DNA of 54,960 nucleotides, taken from positions 1-54,960 of IMG/VR virus record IMGVR_UViG_3300030090_005625; one strand, given 5' to 3'. Shown one piece after another: positions 25,448 through 33,769 of this stretch (the stretch's first letter is position 1; each line of letters opens with the position of its first letter). The notes under the pieces were generated by a model, which ran no database searches, was not told where the DNA came from, and saw only the letters and a program-made list of their open reading frames with translations. The stretch comes from a virus. The translations under genes were made by a program, and so were the position numbers.

Positions 25448-26160
25448 AAGCTATTTTTATATCAGTCAGAACAGGTTCATCTCGTTTACCAAATAAATCA
25501 ATGCTTAAAATAAAAAATAAACATACAATTGAATACGTGATTGATGCTGTAAAAAAATCACAACACGCTGATGAGATTGTTCTTTGTACGACTGAGAATG
25601 CAGAGGATGTGATACTCGGTGCAGTTGCCGAGGTTAATCGAATAAAGTTTTGTTATGGTAATGAAAATAATAAATTGAAGAGGTGGTACGAAGCAGCTCG
25701 AAAATTTAATATTGATTACTTCGTAACGGTTGATGGTGATGATTTATTTTATGATGCAAGATTAGCCGATTTATGTTTTCAACAAATTGGTGATTCGGAT
25801 ATGATAAATGGACAAGGATTATATAATGACACTTATGGTATAAAAACCAAAACACTTGAATCTATGTTACATATCCTTGAAGATAAAGTTATTGAACCAC
25901 ACGAGATGGTAAAACTATTTCAAAATAAATTTAATATCAAAACTCCGACCAACATACCTGAGATTTTACAAAAACAAAATATTCGAATGACATTAGATTA
26001 CGAAGAGGACTTTAATTTTTTTGAAAATGTAATAAATAATGTCAAAGATAATTTTGTATTAGATGATATACTTTTATATTTAAAAGAAAATAAATCTGTA
26101 GTTGACATTAATTATTTTAGAGAAGACGATTGGAAAAAAAATCAGGAGGTGCTTAATTGA
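25441..26160 (+). CDS. SpsF-like cytidylyltransferase
   Basis: 239 aa. Nucleotidyltransferase opening FISVRTGSSRLPNKSMLKI with the R-x-G-S-x-R-L-P-x-K pattern of the SpsF/CMP-nonulosonate synthetase group, then DEIVLCTTENAED and FVTVDGDDLFYD with metal-binding aspartates. It activates an acidic or related sugar with CTP. In spore-coat (sps) and nonulosonate operons it stands beside a DegT aminotransferase and NeuB, exactly as here. Sugar identity not readable. Confidence 0.85.
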   Translation: MVKAIFISVRTGSSRLPNKSMLKIKNKHTIEYVIDAVKKSQHADEIVLCTTENAEDVILGAVAEVNRIKFCYGNENNKLKRWYEAARKFNIDYFVTVDGDDLFYDARLADLCFQQIGDSDMINGQGLYNDTYGIKTKTLESMLHILEDKVIEPHEMVKLFQNKFNIKTPTNIPEILQKQNIRMTLDYEEDFNFFENVINNVKDNFVLDDILLYLKENKSVVDINYFREDDWKKNQEVLN

Positions 26161-27320
26161 GAGATATACTAACTAATCCAAAAGGTAAATATAACGGTAA
26201 CGAATTGGAATACGTTCTTGATGTTTTGGATTCTGAGAATCAAGAAAGAAAAGCAAATCCTTTTGTGAATAGATTTGAAAATCAATTCAGTAAAAAGTTT
26301 CGTAGTAAATATGCTATAGCTCATAACTCAGGCACATCAACATTACATAGTTGTTTAGTTGCAGCAGGTGTCAAATGTGGAGATGAGGTTATATCACCAG
26401 CTCACACCGTAATAATGAATTCTTTCGTGACACTACAAATTGGTGCAACTCCAGTATACGTTGACATAGACCCCGATACTTTTAATATGTGTCCGAAAGA
26501 TTTAGAAAACAAGATAACTGAAAAGACTAAAGCAATACAAGTTGTTCATATGCATGGTAATCCATCAGATATGATTGAGATAATGAGAATATCAGAAAAA
26601 TATGATATACCAGTAATCGAGGATTCTGCACAATGTGTTCTTGGTTTTATCGACGGAAAACTAGTTGGTACTTTTGGAGATATGGCTAGTTGGAGTTTTG
26701 AAAATAAAAAACATATTTCAACTGGTGAAGGCGGTATGGTAACAACAGATAATAAGGATTATGCCACCATTGTTAGAAAACATGGGGGACTCGGTTACAA
26801 GACTTTAGAAGCTGGACAAAGTTTACGACAATTACTACCAAAAGATTTTCAAAACCCTTATTACAAAAGACACGATACTTTAGGTTATAATTATCGCATG
26901 AATGAATTGACAGCGGCGGTTGGATTAGGGCAATTAGAAAGAGTAGATTTTTTAGTAGAGAGAAGACAAGAGATTGCAAAGATGTACGACGATATCTTTA
27001 AAGATATTTGGTATATAAAACCCCAGAAAGTTTTAGATGGTCATACAAATACTTATTGGACTTATACCGTTACTTATGAGGGTAAAGATTGGTTTAAAGT
27101 ATATGATAATGTTAAGAACGCTGGGGGAGATGGTTTTTATGGTGGGTTGTCAATCCCCTATGAAGAGCCAGTGATGAAAAAATATCACTACATCAAGGGA
27201 GAATGTCCAAACGCTGAGAAGATACAGCCAAAAATGATGCAGTTTAAATGTAATTACAGAGATTTATCTGAAGCCGAGAGAAAAATACAAATACTGAAAA
27301 AAAGTTTAACTTCTCGATAA
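26157..27320 (+). CDS. DegT/DnrJ/EryC1/StrS-family PLP aminotransferase
   Basis: 387 aa. Transfers an amino group to a keto-sugar nucleotide. HNSGTSTLHSCL (56-67) binds PLP phosphate, EDSAQCVLG contains the PLP-ring aspartate, and SFENKKHISTGEGGM places the Schiff-base lysine at 185. The start is TTG at 26157 in a TTGA overlap, supported by a perfect AGGAGG 8 bases upstream. Contrast with the ColD-type paralogue at 34634, where the same position is histidine. Neighbours SpsF and NeuB suggest a LegC/SpsC-like role. A 42-base gap follows. Confidence 0.92.
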   Translation: MRDILTNPKGKYNGNELEYVLDVLDSENQERKANPFVNRFENQFSKKFRSKYAIAHNSGTSTLHSCLVAAGVKCGDEVISPAHTVIMNSFVTLQIGATPVYVDIDPDTFNMCPKDLENKITEKTKAIQVVHMHGNPSDMIEIMRISEKYDIPVIEDSAQCVLGFIDGKLVGTFGDMASWSFENKKHISTGEGGMVTTDNKDYATIVRKHGGLGYKTLEAGQSLRQLLPKDFQNPYYKRHDTLGYNYRMNELTAAVGLGQLERVDFLVERRQEIAKMYDDIFKDIWYIKPQKVLDGHTNTYWTYTVTYEGKDWFKVYDNVKNAGGDGFYGGLSIPYEEPVMKKYHYIKGECPNAEKIQPKMMQFKCNYRDLSEAERKIQILKKSLTSR

Positions 27321-27333
27321 CTTAATTAATATA

Positions 27334-27341
27334 TATAAATA
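27334..27341 (+). promoter_or_regulatory. Candidate T4-type late promoter box before neuB-like gene
   Basis: Exact TATAAATA in the 42-base gap upstream of the NeuB-like gene, followed by AAAGGAG and the ATG at 27363. Second exact copy of the late consensus found in an intergenic gap of this window. The surrounding bases are AT-rich, so chance cannot be excluded. Confidence 0.4.
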
Positions 27342-27362
27342 TAAAAACTAAAGGAGTTATAT

Positions 27363-28193
27363 ATGAGCACATATGTGATAGCTGAGATTGGTATCAATCA
27401 TAATGGTGATATGGATTTAGCTAAGGAATTGATACTAAAAGCAAAAGTTAGTGGATGTGACGCAGTCAAATTTCAAAAAAGAGATATAGATTCGGTATAT
27501 ACACAAGAGGAATTGGATACACCGAGGGAATCACCTTTTGGTACAACAACAAGAGAGCAAAAAGAGGGGATTGAATTTAGTATAGCACAATATAAAGAAT
27601 TACAAGAATATGCAAAACAACACTCATTAGATTTTATTATCTCTTGTTGGGATGAATTGAGTTTAGATTTAGTAGAGAGACATTTGGATGTGAAGTATCA
27701 CAAAGTAGCATCTGCAATGGCCACTGACAGAGAATTTCTTGAAAAATTAAATAAGACAAATAAACCTGTTATTTTATCTATTGGAATGTGCACCGATGAT
27801 GAAGTTACCGCCGCTATGAATATATTAAATAATGTCGAATATGTATTAGCTTGTACCAGCACATATCCGACTGCGGCTGAAGAGATTAATTTAAGATACA
27901 TTGAGACACTAAAGAAAAGTTATCCAACTATGAGGGTTGGTTTTTCAAATCATTATAATGGTCTTGACGCGTGTGTTGGTGCTATTGCTTTTGGTGCTGA
28001 GTGTATTGAATTTCACATCACCAAAGACAGAACAATGTATGGTTCAGACCAACCAGCTTCGATTCAACATTCGGATGATTTAGTGGACTCAATTAGGAAA
28101 ATGGAAGTGATGATGGGTGATGGTATCAAAAAAGTTTATGATTCCGAGGTTCCTATTGCTAAAAAATTAAGGAAAAAGTCGACGACATTATAG
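27363..28193 (+). CDS. NeuB-family nonulosonate (sialic-acid type) synthase lacking the SAF domain
   Basis: 276 aa. Condenses phosphoenolpyruvate with a six-carbon sugar to a nine-carbon acidic sugar. IAEIGINHNGDMDLAKELI, AVKFQKRD, HKVASAM, the ILSIGM strand, CTSTYPT and a late IEFHIT cover the TIM-barrel active site. Typical NeuB/LegI/PseI enzymes are about 340-350 aa with a C-terminal antifreeze-like (SAF) domain; that domain is missing here and the next gene begins at once. In known NeuB dimers the SAF domain reaches over the partner's active site, so activity or specificity may be altered. Product (sialic, legionaminic or other) cannot be decided. Confidence 0.88.
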   Translation: MSTYVIAEIGINHNGDMDLAKELILKAKVSGCDAVKFQKRDIDSVYTQEELDTPRESPFGTTTREQKEGIEFSIAQYKELQEYAKQHSLDFIISCWDELSLDLVERHLDVKYHKVASAMATDREFLEKLNKTNKPVILSIGMCTDDEVTAAMNILNNVEYVLACTSTYPTAAEEINLRYIETLKKSYPTMRVGFSNHYNGLDACVGAIAFGAECIEFHITKDRTMYGSDQPASIQHSDDLVDSIRKMEVMMGDGIKKVYDSEVPIAKKLRKKSTTL

Positions 28194-28997
28194 ATGTTTA
28201 ATTTAAATAACAAAACTGTTTTAATAACGGGTGGTTGTGGTTTACTTGGTATTCAACACGCAGAAGCTATCCTAGAGTTTGGTGGAGAGGTAATTTTAGC
28301 TGATATTGTTTCTGATGAAAAAAGACAACGAGTCGTTGATGGGTTAGTAATGAAATATGATGGTGCACAAATATCATCATTTTACATGGATGTCACTAAT
28401 AAAGACTCGATACAAAGTGTTGTTGATAAAATAAATAAAATAGATGTTTTGATAAATAACGCCGCGTTAGACCCTAAAGTAGAAAGTGGTTTGGAGTGGA
28501 AAAATAAATTTGAGGTTTTAGAATTAGAATCATGGAACAAAACTTTAGATGTTACTTTAACAGGAACCTTTTTATGCTCTCAAGTAGTCGTAAATAAAAT
28601 GTTATCTACGGGACTAGAGAGTGAATATTGTAGAGATGGTGGTGTTATCTTGAACATAGCATCAGATTTATCAATTATTTCACCAGACCAACGTATTTAT
28701 GGTGAATCTGTAAAACCAGCTAGTTACGGTGTTGCAAAAGCAGGTGTAGTGAACATGACGAAATATCTCTCAACATATTTAGCTAAAAAGAATATTCGTG
28801 TCAACTCATTGAGTCCAGCTGGTGTGTACAACAATCAATCTGATGATTTTGTGGATAAGTTGAAAAATTTAATTCCAATGGACAGAATGGCTGAACCTAA
28901 TGAACTCAAAGGTGCCATAGTATTCATGTGTTCTGATGCCAGTTCTTTCATGACAGGTCATAACTTAGTCATTGATGGTGGTAGAACAATATGGTAA
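28194..28997 (+). CDS. Short-chain dehydrogenase/reductase (PtmA-like)
   Basis: 267-aa classical SDR: the TGGCGLLG cofactor loop near residues 12-19, INNAALDP, the NIASDLSI serine region, SYGVAKAG with the catalytic Tyr-x3-Lys, and a C-terminal GHNLVIDGGRTIW. Directly follows the NeuB-like gene (next base) and overlaps the Gfo/Idh gene by 7 bases. In flagellin-glycan loci the oxidoreductase PtmA lies with NeuB and cytidylyltransferase genes; the same grouping here suggests action on a nonulosonate or its precursor. Substrate unproven. Confidence 0.85.
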   Translation: MFNLNNKTVLITGGCGLLGIQHAEAILEFGGEVILADIVSDEKRQRVVDGLVMKYDGAQISSFYMDVTNKDSIQSVVDKINKIDVLINNAALDPKVESGLEWKNKFEVLELESWNKTLDVTLTGTFLCSQVVVNKMLSTGLESEYCRDGGVILNIASDLSIISPDQRIYGESVKPASYGVAKAGVVNMTKYLSTYLAKKNIRVNSLSPAGVYNNQSDDFVDKLKNLIPMDRMAEPNELKGAIVFMCSDASSFMTGHNLVIDGGRTIW

Positions 28998-29914
28998 ACG
29001 TTTGTCTAGTCGGATGTGGTGGGGTTGGAAGAAGACATTTAGAAGCCATGATTAAGGTAAAACAAGAATTAAATATCGAGGTTGTTGAACCATATCTGAA
29101 AAATAAAATTGAAAATAATAACATAAGTTACTTTAATGATATAAAGGATGTTTCAGATAACATTGATATCTGTTTGATTGCCACTAAAGCTGATATTAGA
29201 AAAAAAGTTATATTAGATTTAGTTCATAGTAAAAATGTAAAATTTATGATATTAGAAAAAGTCGTTTTTCAAAACGAACGTGATTTTGATGAGATAATTA
29301 AACTACTCAAATCTAAAAATATTAAATGTTGGGTGAATTGTCATTTGAGAGCACAACCAATTTACAAAGAGTTGAAAAAACAATCAATGGTTGAGCACGA
29401 TACTTATTTTACCTATGATTATTCAGATGATTTTACTTTGTCAACCAGTGCTATTCACATTTTAGATTTATTTGCTTATTTGTGTAACGACTATAATTTA
29501 AGGATAATAAGATTAAAAACTGACGAGACCTTGACAAAAAGTAAACATGAAGGTTGTTTTGATTTTAATGGAAATATGGAAGTGGTTTCAACTAATAACC
29601 ATAAATTATCTGTTCAAAAAGTGAATAGGGTTTTTGGAGAACATTTAACCATTCAATCACCGAGTGTTCAAGTGAAAGCCGGAGAGGGAACAGACCCCGA
29701 CAATAGGGTTGGATTTGTTAATGACAAAAAAATACCCTATCTTTATCAAAGCTCATTAACTAATTTATACATTGAGGATATAATAAATAAATCAGATTGT
29801 GATTTGTCAACTTTAGAGAACTCAGCCATATTACATAAAATGATGTTATCAACTTTTAGGGATTTGTTTAGTAAAAAATATAATCGAGAGGTAATGGATT
29901 GTCCAATAACTTAA
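28991..29914 (+). CDS. Gfo/Idh/MocA-like oxidoreductase (divergent)
   Basis: 307 aa with an N-terminal Rossmann loop CLVGCGGVGRRHLEAM. The family EKP motif is changed to EKV in ILEKVVFQ. The AIHILDLFAYLC helix holds the expected substrate-site histidine region. Members oxidise or reduce sugar hydroxyls with NAD(P). It overlaps a second member of the family by 16 bases. The altered EKP lysine-proline context could mean modified cofactor use. Confidence 0.72.
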   Translation: MVNVCLVGCGGVGRRHLEAMIKVKQELNIEVVEPYLKNKIENNNISYFNDIKDVSDNIDICLIATKADIRKKVILDLVHSKNVKFMILEKVVFQNERDFDEIIKLLKSKNIKCWVNCHLRAQPIYKELKKQSMVEHDTYFTYDYSDDFTLSTSAIHILDLFAYLCNDYNLRIIRLKTDETLTKSKHEGCFDFNGNMEVVSTNNHKLSVQKVNRVFGEHLTIQSPSVQVKAGEGTDPDNRVGFVNDKKIPYLYQSSLTNLYIEDIINKSDCDLSTLENSAILHKMMLSTFRDLFSKKYNREVMDCPIT

Positions 29915-30864
29915 ATAAAGTATTGTTAATAGGGCCAGGAAACATCGGTCTAGACTATTTTAAGGTTTTGGAAAATTTTAATTTCGAAGTCGATGTTATT
30001 GGTAGGTCAAAAAAATCAAGTGATAATTTTAGTAGAGAGGCCGAGTGTTTTGTCCATAGTGGTGGTTTAGATTCATACATAAATGATAATGAACAACCAC
30101 CAAGATATGCTATTGTAGCTGTAAACGAAAACCAATTGTGTGAAGTTGCTTTATCATTAATGGATTATGGGGTAAGAAATATTTTACTTGAAAAACCTGG
30201 TGCTATAAGTTATAATGAATTACTAGCAATTAGAAATAAAAGTATAATAAACGCATCCCATGTTTACATCGCTTATAATAGACGATTTTATCAATCGGTT
30301 GAAAAGTGTAGACAACTAATAAAAAATCAAAAACCAATAAACGTACACTTTGAATTTACAGAGTGGTCACACGACATCGATTTTGAGCACTACACTAATG
30401 AAGAGTTAAAAAGATTTTTTTTATGTAATTCATCTCATGTTGTAGATTTAGTGTTTCATTTATTTGGTAAACCCACGATATTAAACACACAAACGTTGGG
30501 TAGTTTAGATTGGCATCCATCAGCATCAGTATTCAATGGTAGTGGTAAAACCGAGAACGATACATTATTCACATATCACGCTAATTGGTCTTCAGCTGGT
30601 AGATGGGGTGTAGAGATAATGTTAGATGATTTTAAATTAATTTTAAGACCTTTGGAAAAATTATTCATACAACACAAGGGTTCGTTAGATACAACAGAGG
30701 TTCAGTTAAGTAATACTTTAGATACAATTTATAAACCTGGACTTTTTAATGAGGTCAATTCATTTCTACAACATTCCGTAAAAAATTTATGTACAATTGA
30801 TGAACAACTAAGAAACTTCGATTATTACTATGAAATAGCTAACTATACAAGGGAAAAGATATGA
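29899..30864 (+). CDS. Gfo/Idh/MocA-like oxidoreductase
   Basis: 321 aa. Rossmann loop LIGPGNIGLDYFKVL, canonical EKP in LLEKPGAIS, and CNSSHVVDLVFHLFG as the substrate helix. The start is TTG at 29899 with GAGG 7 bases upstream, inside the 3' end of the previous gene. It is only loosely similar to the preceding family member, so the pair probably handles consecutive steps or different sugars rather than being a recent duplicate. Confidence 0.8.
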   Translation: MSNNLNKVLLIGPGNIGLDYFKVLENFNFEVDVIGRSKKSSDNFSREAECFVHSGGLDSYINDNEQPPRYAIVAVNENQLCEVALSLMDYGVRNILLEKPGAISYNELLAIRNKSIINASHVYIAYNRRFYQSVEKCRQLIKNQKPINVHFEFTEWSHDIDFEHYTNEELKRFFLCNSSHVVDLVFHLFGKPTILNTQTLGSLDWHPSASVFNGSGKTENDTLFTYHANWSSAGRWGVEIMLDDFKLILRPLEKLFIQHKGSLDTTEVQLSNTLDTIYKPGLFNEVNSFLQHSVKNLCTIDEQLRNFDYYYEIANYTREKI

Positions 30865-31148
30865 TAATTTACGTCGACATTGATGGAACAATCTGTGATA
30901 GCACAGCTCACTATGATGATGCTAAACCAATTCAAAAAAATATTGATAAAATAAATAAATTGTATGATGATGGTCACACTATTATCTATTGGACAGCACG
31001 AGGGACGGTCACAAACATTGATTGGTTAGAAACCACGCAACAACAATTATTCGATTGGGGTTGTAAAAGCCATGATGTTAGAGTTGGTAAACCAGAATAT
31101 GATATGTGGATTGATGATAAATCTTTTAAAATAGAGGACGTGAAATGA
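30861..31148 (+). CDS. Small HAD-superfamily phosphatase
   Basis: 95 aa. VDIDGTICDS carries the nucleophile motif DxDGT, IIYWTARG the second motif, and KPEYDMWIDDKS the acidic metal-binding motif. Such minimal HAD proteins are common in capsule and LPS loci and dephosphorylate sugar phosphates; a nonulosonate-9-phosphate or a hexose phosphate would suit the cluster. Overlaps both neighbours by 4 bases. Confidence 0.85.
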   Translation: MIIYVDIDGTICDSTAHYDDAKPIQKNIDKINKLYDDGHTIIYWTARGTVTNIDWLETTQQQLFDWGCKSHDVRVGKPEYDMWIDDKSFKIEDVK

Positions 31149-31807
31149 AAGTTGTAAATTTATTAGGAAGAGGGCCAAGTTTACGTAATTTAAGTAAATT
31201 ACCTCAGTCAGATTTAGTTGTTTTAGCAAATGATTTTGATACAGAAATATCACAAATTCAAGAATTAAGTGATTACTTAAAACAACAAACAATACATTTA
31301 GTTTTGAACATGGTAGTTCATAACGCTAATGGTTATAATGCAATAAACTTTTTTACAGAATATAATGTGACGAAATTAGTACGACCTTATCTTAATGGTA
31401 TACGGATACCAGGGAGTTCTGGACAAGACATACCTTTGGTCGAAAATTTCTTAGGTGACCATCATAAAGAGTTTATGTTCCACGGTGGATTAAAATATCC
31501 ATATGATTATGCCGGTACAGGTATTGCGGCTTTTGCCTACACGATGTTAGATACACAAGCTGATGAGGTGAACGTGATGGGTATCGATTTTTATGATAAT
31601 TTAAATTATGGACAACCCAACTATCTTGTCAATGATAAAGATGGTAGAGATTTTATCAGGGATTTTTGGAAACCAGAAGATATGCAAGAAAATGTTTGTA
31701 AACTAGTGAAAGGTAGACCAAATATTAAAGTTAATCTTCACACGATATGTAAAAATTTTATTGACGGTATGGATAAAATTGAAAATTTAAATATTATACA
31801 TTATTGA
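31145..31807 (+). CDS. GT42-like sialyltransferase-fold protein
   Basis: 220 aa. The order of landmarks resembles GT42 bacterial sialyltransferases (Cst-I/Cst-II): an N-terminal LLGRGPSLRNLSKLP comparable to the GNGPSL nucleotide loop, VVLANDF comparable to their RCNQF strand, then GTGIAAFAYTMLDTQADEVNV and MGIDFYDN comparable to SGVYMCAVAI...LSGIDFY. A late LHTIC histidine follows. Those enzymes use CMP-nonulosonates, and the SpsF- and NeuB-type genes here could supply such a donor. Call made from motif order only; a DUF115-like relative is the main alternative. Confidence 0.55.
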   Translation: MKVVNLLGRGPSLRNLSKLPQSDLVVLANDFDTEISQIQELSDYLKQQTIHLVLNMVVHNANGYNAINFFTEYNVTKLVRPYLNGIRIPGSSGQDIPLVENFLGDHHKEFMFHGGLKYPYDYAGTGIAAFAYTMLDTQADEVNVMGIDFYDNLNYGQPNYLVNDKDGRDFIRDFWKPEDMQENVCKLVKGRPNIKVNLHTICKNFIDGMDKIENLNIIHY

Positions 31808-31823
31808 GCAGTTTGTTGATATT

Positions 31824-31831
31824 TATAAATG
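31824..31831 (+). promoter_or_regulatory. Near-match to T4-type late promoter box
   Basis: TATAAATG, one base off the late consensus, in the 45-base gap before the gene at 31853. The gap is one of few in the glycan cluster, and a TTAGAGG ribosome site follows. Weak on its own. Confidence 0.25.
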
Positions 31832-31852
31832 ATTACTAATTAGAGGTTATTC

Positions 31853-32722
31853 ATGTCCAAGAAAAAATTAGCAGTTATACTAGGTGGATGGCACTACCCT
31901 TACGCATATTATCGACAAGTAGTAGACCAACAAATACCAGATGGATGGGACTGTGATTATTTTGTGGTTTCACATCGAGACCCAGAATTACCAATTGTCT
32001 ACGAGGAAAAACAAGCTTTGATAAAAACTCGAGGTGAGGGTTTATTACAAAGATTTGATAGAGAAATGTATGACCATATAATCACCAAAAAGGAATTGGT
32101 TGATTTGGGTTACACCTATGATGTCGAGGACAATCCAATCGGTGATTTATATCAACTCAATCAATGGGTACAAAGACATTATAATGGTCAATATGATAAA
32201 ATTTTATTTAGTCACGACGATAATTATATGCTTAACGATACTTTATTTGTTGACATTCTCGAGGGTAATGTTGATTTATTTTTAAATTTAGAACGTAATA
32301 AAATAACAAAAGTAGAACCTAGTTTTGATTGGAAACATTTATCCTCAGGTGTTTTAGAAAATACAATAACTCCCAGGACATCATTCACTTTTCTTGATAA
32401 AGAATTATTAGATGATTTAGCACCAGTAATTGATGAGATAACGACAAGGAACGTTGATTTGAATAGAAGTGGGGAAACCAACACGATTTATTACACCAAT
32501 GATAAACAAGTTGATAGACAACCACTCGGTTCTTGGAACTGGCCATCTCGAAACTTTACCAATTGGATGGTTGACAAAGGTTATACAGCTAAATCAGTAA
32601 GACTCTCTCCAGTTTATAGAGCTAATAAATACTTGATAGAGGGTGAACGAGGATTTATTTGGACACAAGAAGATGAAGCTAGAATTATACATAATCTATC
32701 ACAATATTACACTTTGAATTAA
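31853..32722 (+). CDS. Probable GT-A-like glycan enzyme, family not recognised
   Basis: 289 aa, soluble. VILGGWHYPYAYYRQV opens the protein and KILFSHDDNYMLNDTL (about 124-139) looks like a GT-A metal site (DDN in place of DxD). The C-terminal half includes RQPLGSWNWPSRNFTNWM. No signature strong enough for a named family, but the layout and the position between glycosyltransferase-like genes point to sugar transfer. Followed with no gap by the next gene. Confidence 0.5.
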   Translation: MSKKKLAVILGGWHYPYAYYRQVVDQQIPDGWDCDYFVVSHRDPELPIVYEEKQALIKTRGEGLLQRFDREMYDHIITKKELVDLGYTYDVEDNPIGDLYQLNQWVQRHYNGQYDKILFSHDDNYMLNDTLFVDILEGNVDLFLNLERNKITKVEPSFDWKHLSSGVLENTITPRTSFTFLDKELLDDLAPVIDEITTRNVDLNRSGETNTIYYTNDKQVDRQPLGSWNWPSRNFTNWMVDKGYTAKSVRLSPVYRANKYLIEGERGFIWTQEDEARIIHNLSQYYTLN

Positions 32723-33769
32723 ATGGAAAAGATTAATAAAAAATTTGCGTGGATTGTTGATGGTAGTGGTGCCAACTCTTGGGGAGTTCAAGATAATCAG
32801 GCCATACATTTAAAAGACGGAAAACCATTTATTAATCCAACTTTTAGTTTCGATAGTAAAAATGGTGGTTCTTTTTTGTTCAATTGGCAATATCCATTCA
32901 TGTTTGAAGAGGGTTATTTTTTAAATTGGAATGATTATCTAAAAGATGGAACAGAATTACCTGATGTTGATTTTGATATTATTTTCTTCACCGTTATGAA
33001 AAACTATGATGAATGTACAATAGAAAAATTAAGAAAAAAATATCCAAACGCTAAGATAGCTGGATATATTAAAGAATTATGGCAACCAGGACAAAATTCA
33101 TTCATGTTTGATTACCCAGGATATTTAAAACATATAGAATTTTTAAAGAAATGTGACGCTGTTGTATTGTATAACATGGAGATGGGTGTATTTAGGGATA
33201 TGGAGGAAAAAGTCGGACAACCTTTTAGTATCGTAACTATGCCAATGGACGTTGATTATTTTTATAAAAAGTTTTATAAAAACACTAGAGAACGTTCTTT
33301 GTTTTGTTATTTACCACCGATTCATAATCGGAGAAGTAATACTGAAGAATTTTCTAAATATATAGCACAAAAATATAATCTTAAATTTGTTGATAGAGAT
33401 GTGGAAGCTTACAGAACAAAGTCATTAGATAATCCACGTGATTTTCAATTAGGTGACTTTATAGACAAATGGTCGAGTTGTATATTTCATATCAACTTAG
33501 ACCCGGATTGTAATATGCCAGGTAGTCAAGCAATGCAATGTGCGGCGTTAGGTGTGATTAATATAGGTGGATTGAATTGTTCTCATAGATTATTATGGCC
33601 GGAGACAGCTACTTTAGACCCAAATATATTGGAGAGTAGGATTAGAGATTATTTGGATAATCCTGAGAAAATAATGAACGCTGTTGATTATGCATACAGA
33701 ACAGTAAAAAAGTTTCATGATACTAAATCTGTTATGGAACAAATAAAAAATATAAGATGGAGAAATTGA
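32723..33769 (+). CDS. Putative GT-B glycosyltransferase
   Basis: 348 aa. Two Rossmann-like halves: KIAGYIKELWQPGQNS and DAVVLYNMEM in the first, then LPPIHNRRSNTEEFSKYIA and NMPGSQAMQCAALGVINIGG in the second, the latter placed like the donor-binding segment of GT4-type enzymes. No membrane segment. Its TGA shares a base with the next ATG. Family not assigned. Confidence 0.6.
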   Translation: MEKINKKFAWIVDGSGANSWGVQDNQAIHLKDGKPFINPTFSFDSKNGGSFLFNWQYPFMFEEGYFLNWNDYLKDGTELPDVDFDIIFFTVMKNYDECTIEKLRKKYPNAKIAGYIKELWQPGQNSFMFDYPGYLKHIEFLKKCDAVVLYNMEMGVFRDMEEKVGQPFSIVTMPMDVDYFYKKFYKNTRERSLFCYLPPIHNRRSNTEEFSKYIAQKYNLKFVDRDVEAYRTKSLDNPRDFQLGDFIDKWSSCIFHINLDPDCNMPGSQAMQCAALGVINIGGLNCSHRLLWPETATLDPNILESRIRDYLDNPEKIMNAVDYAYRTVKKFHDTKSVMEQIKNIRWRN

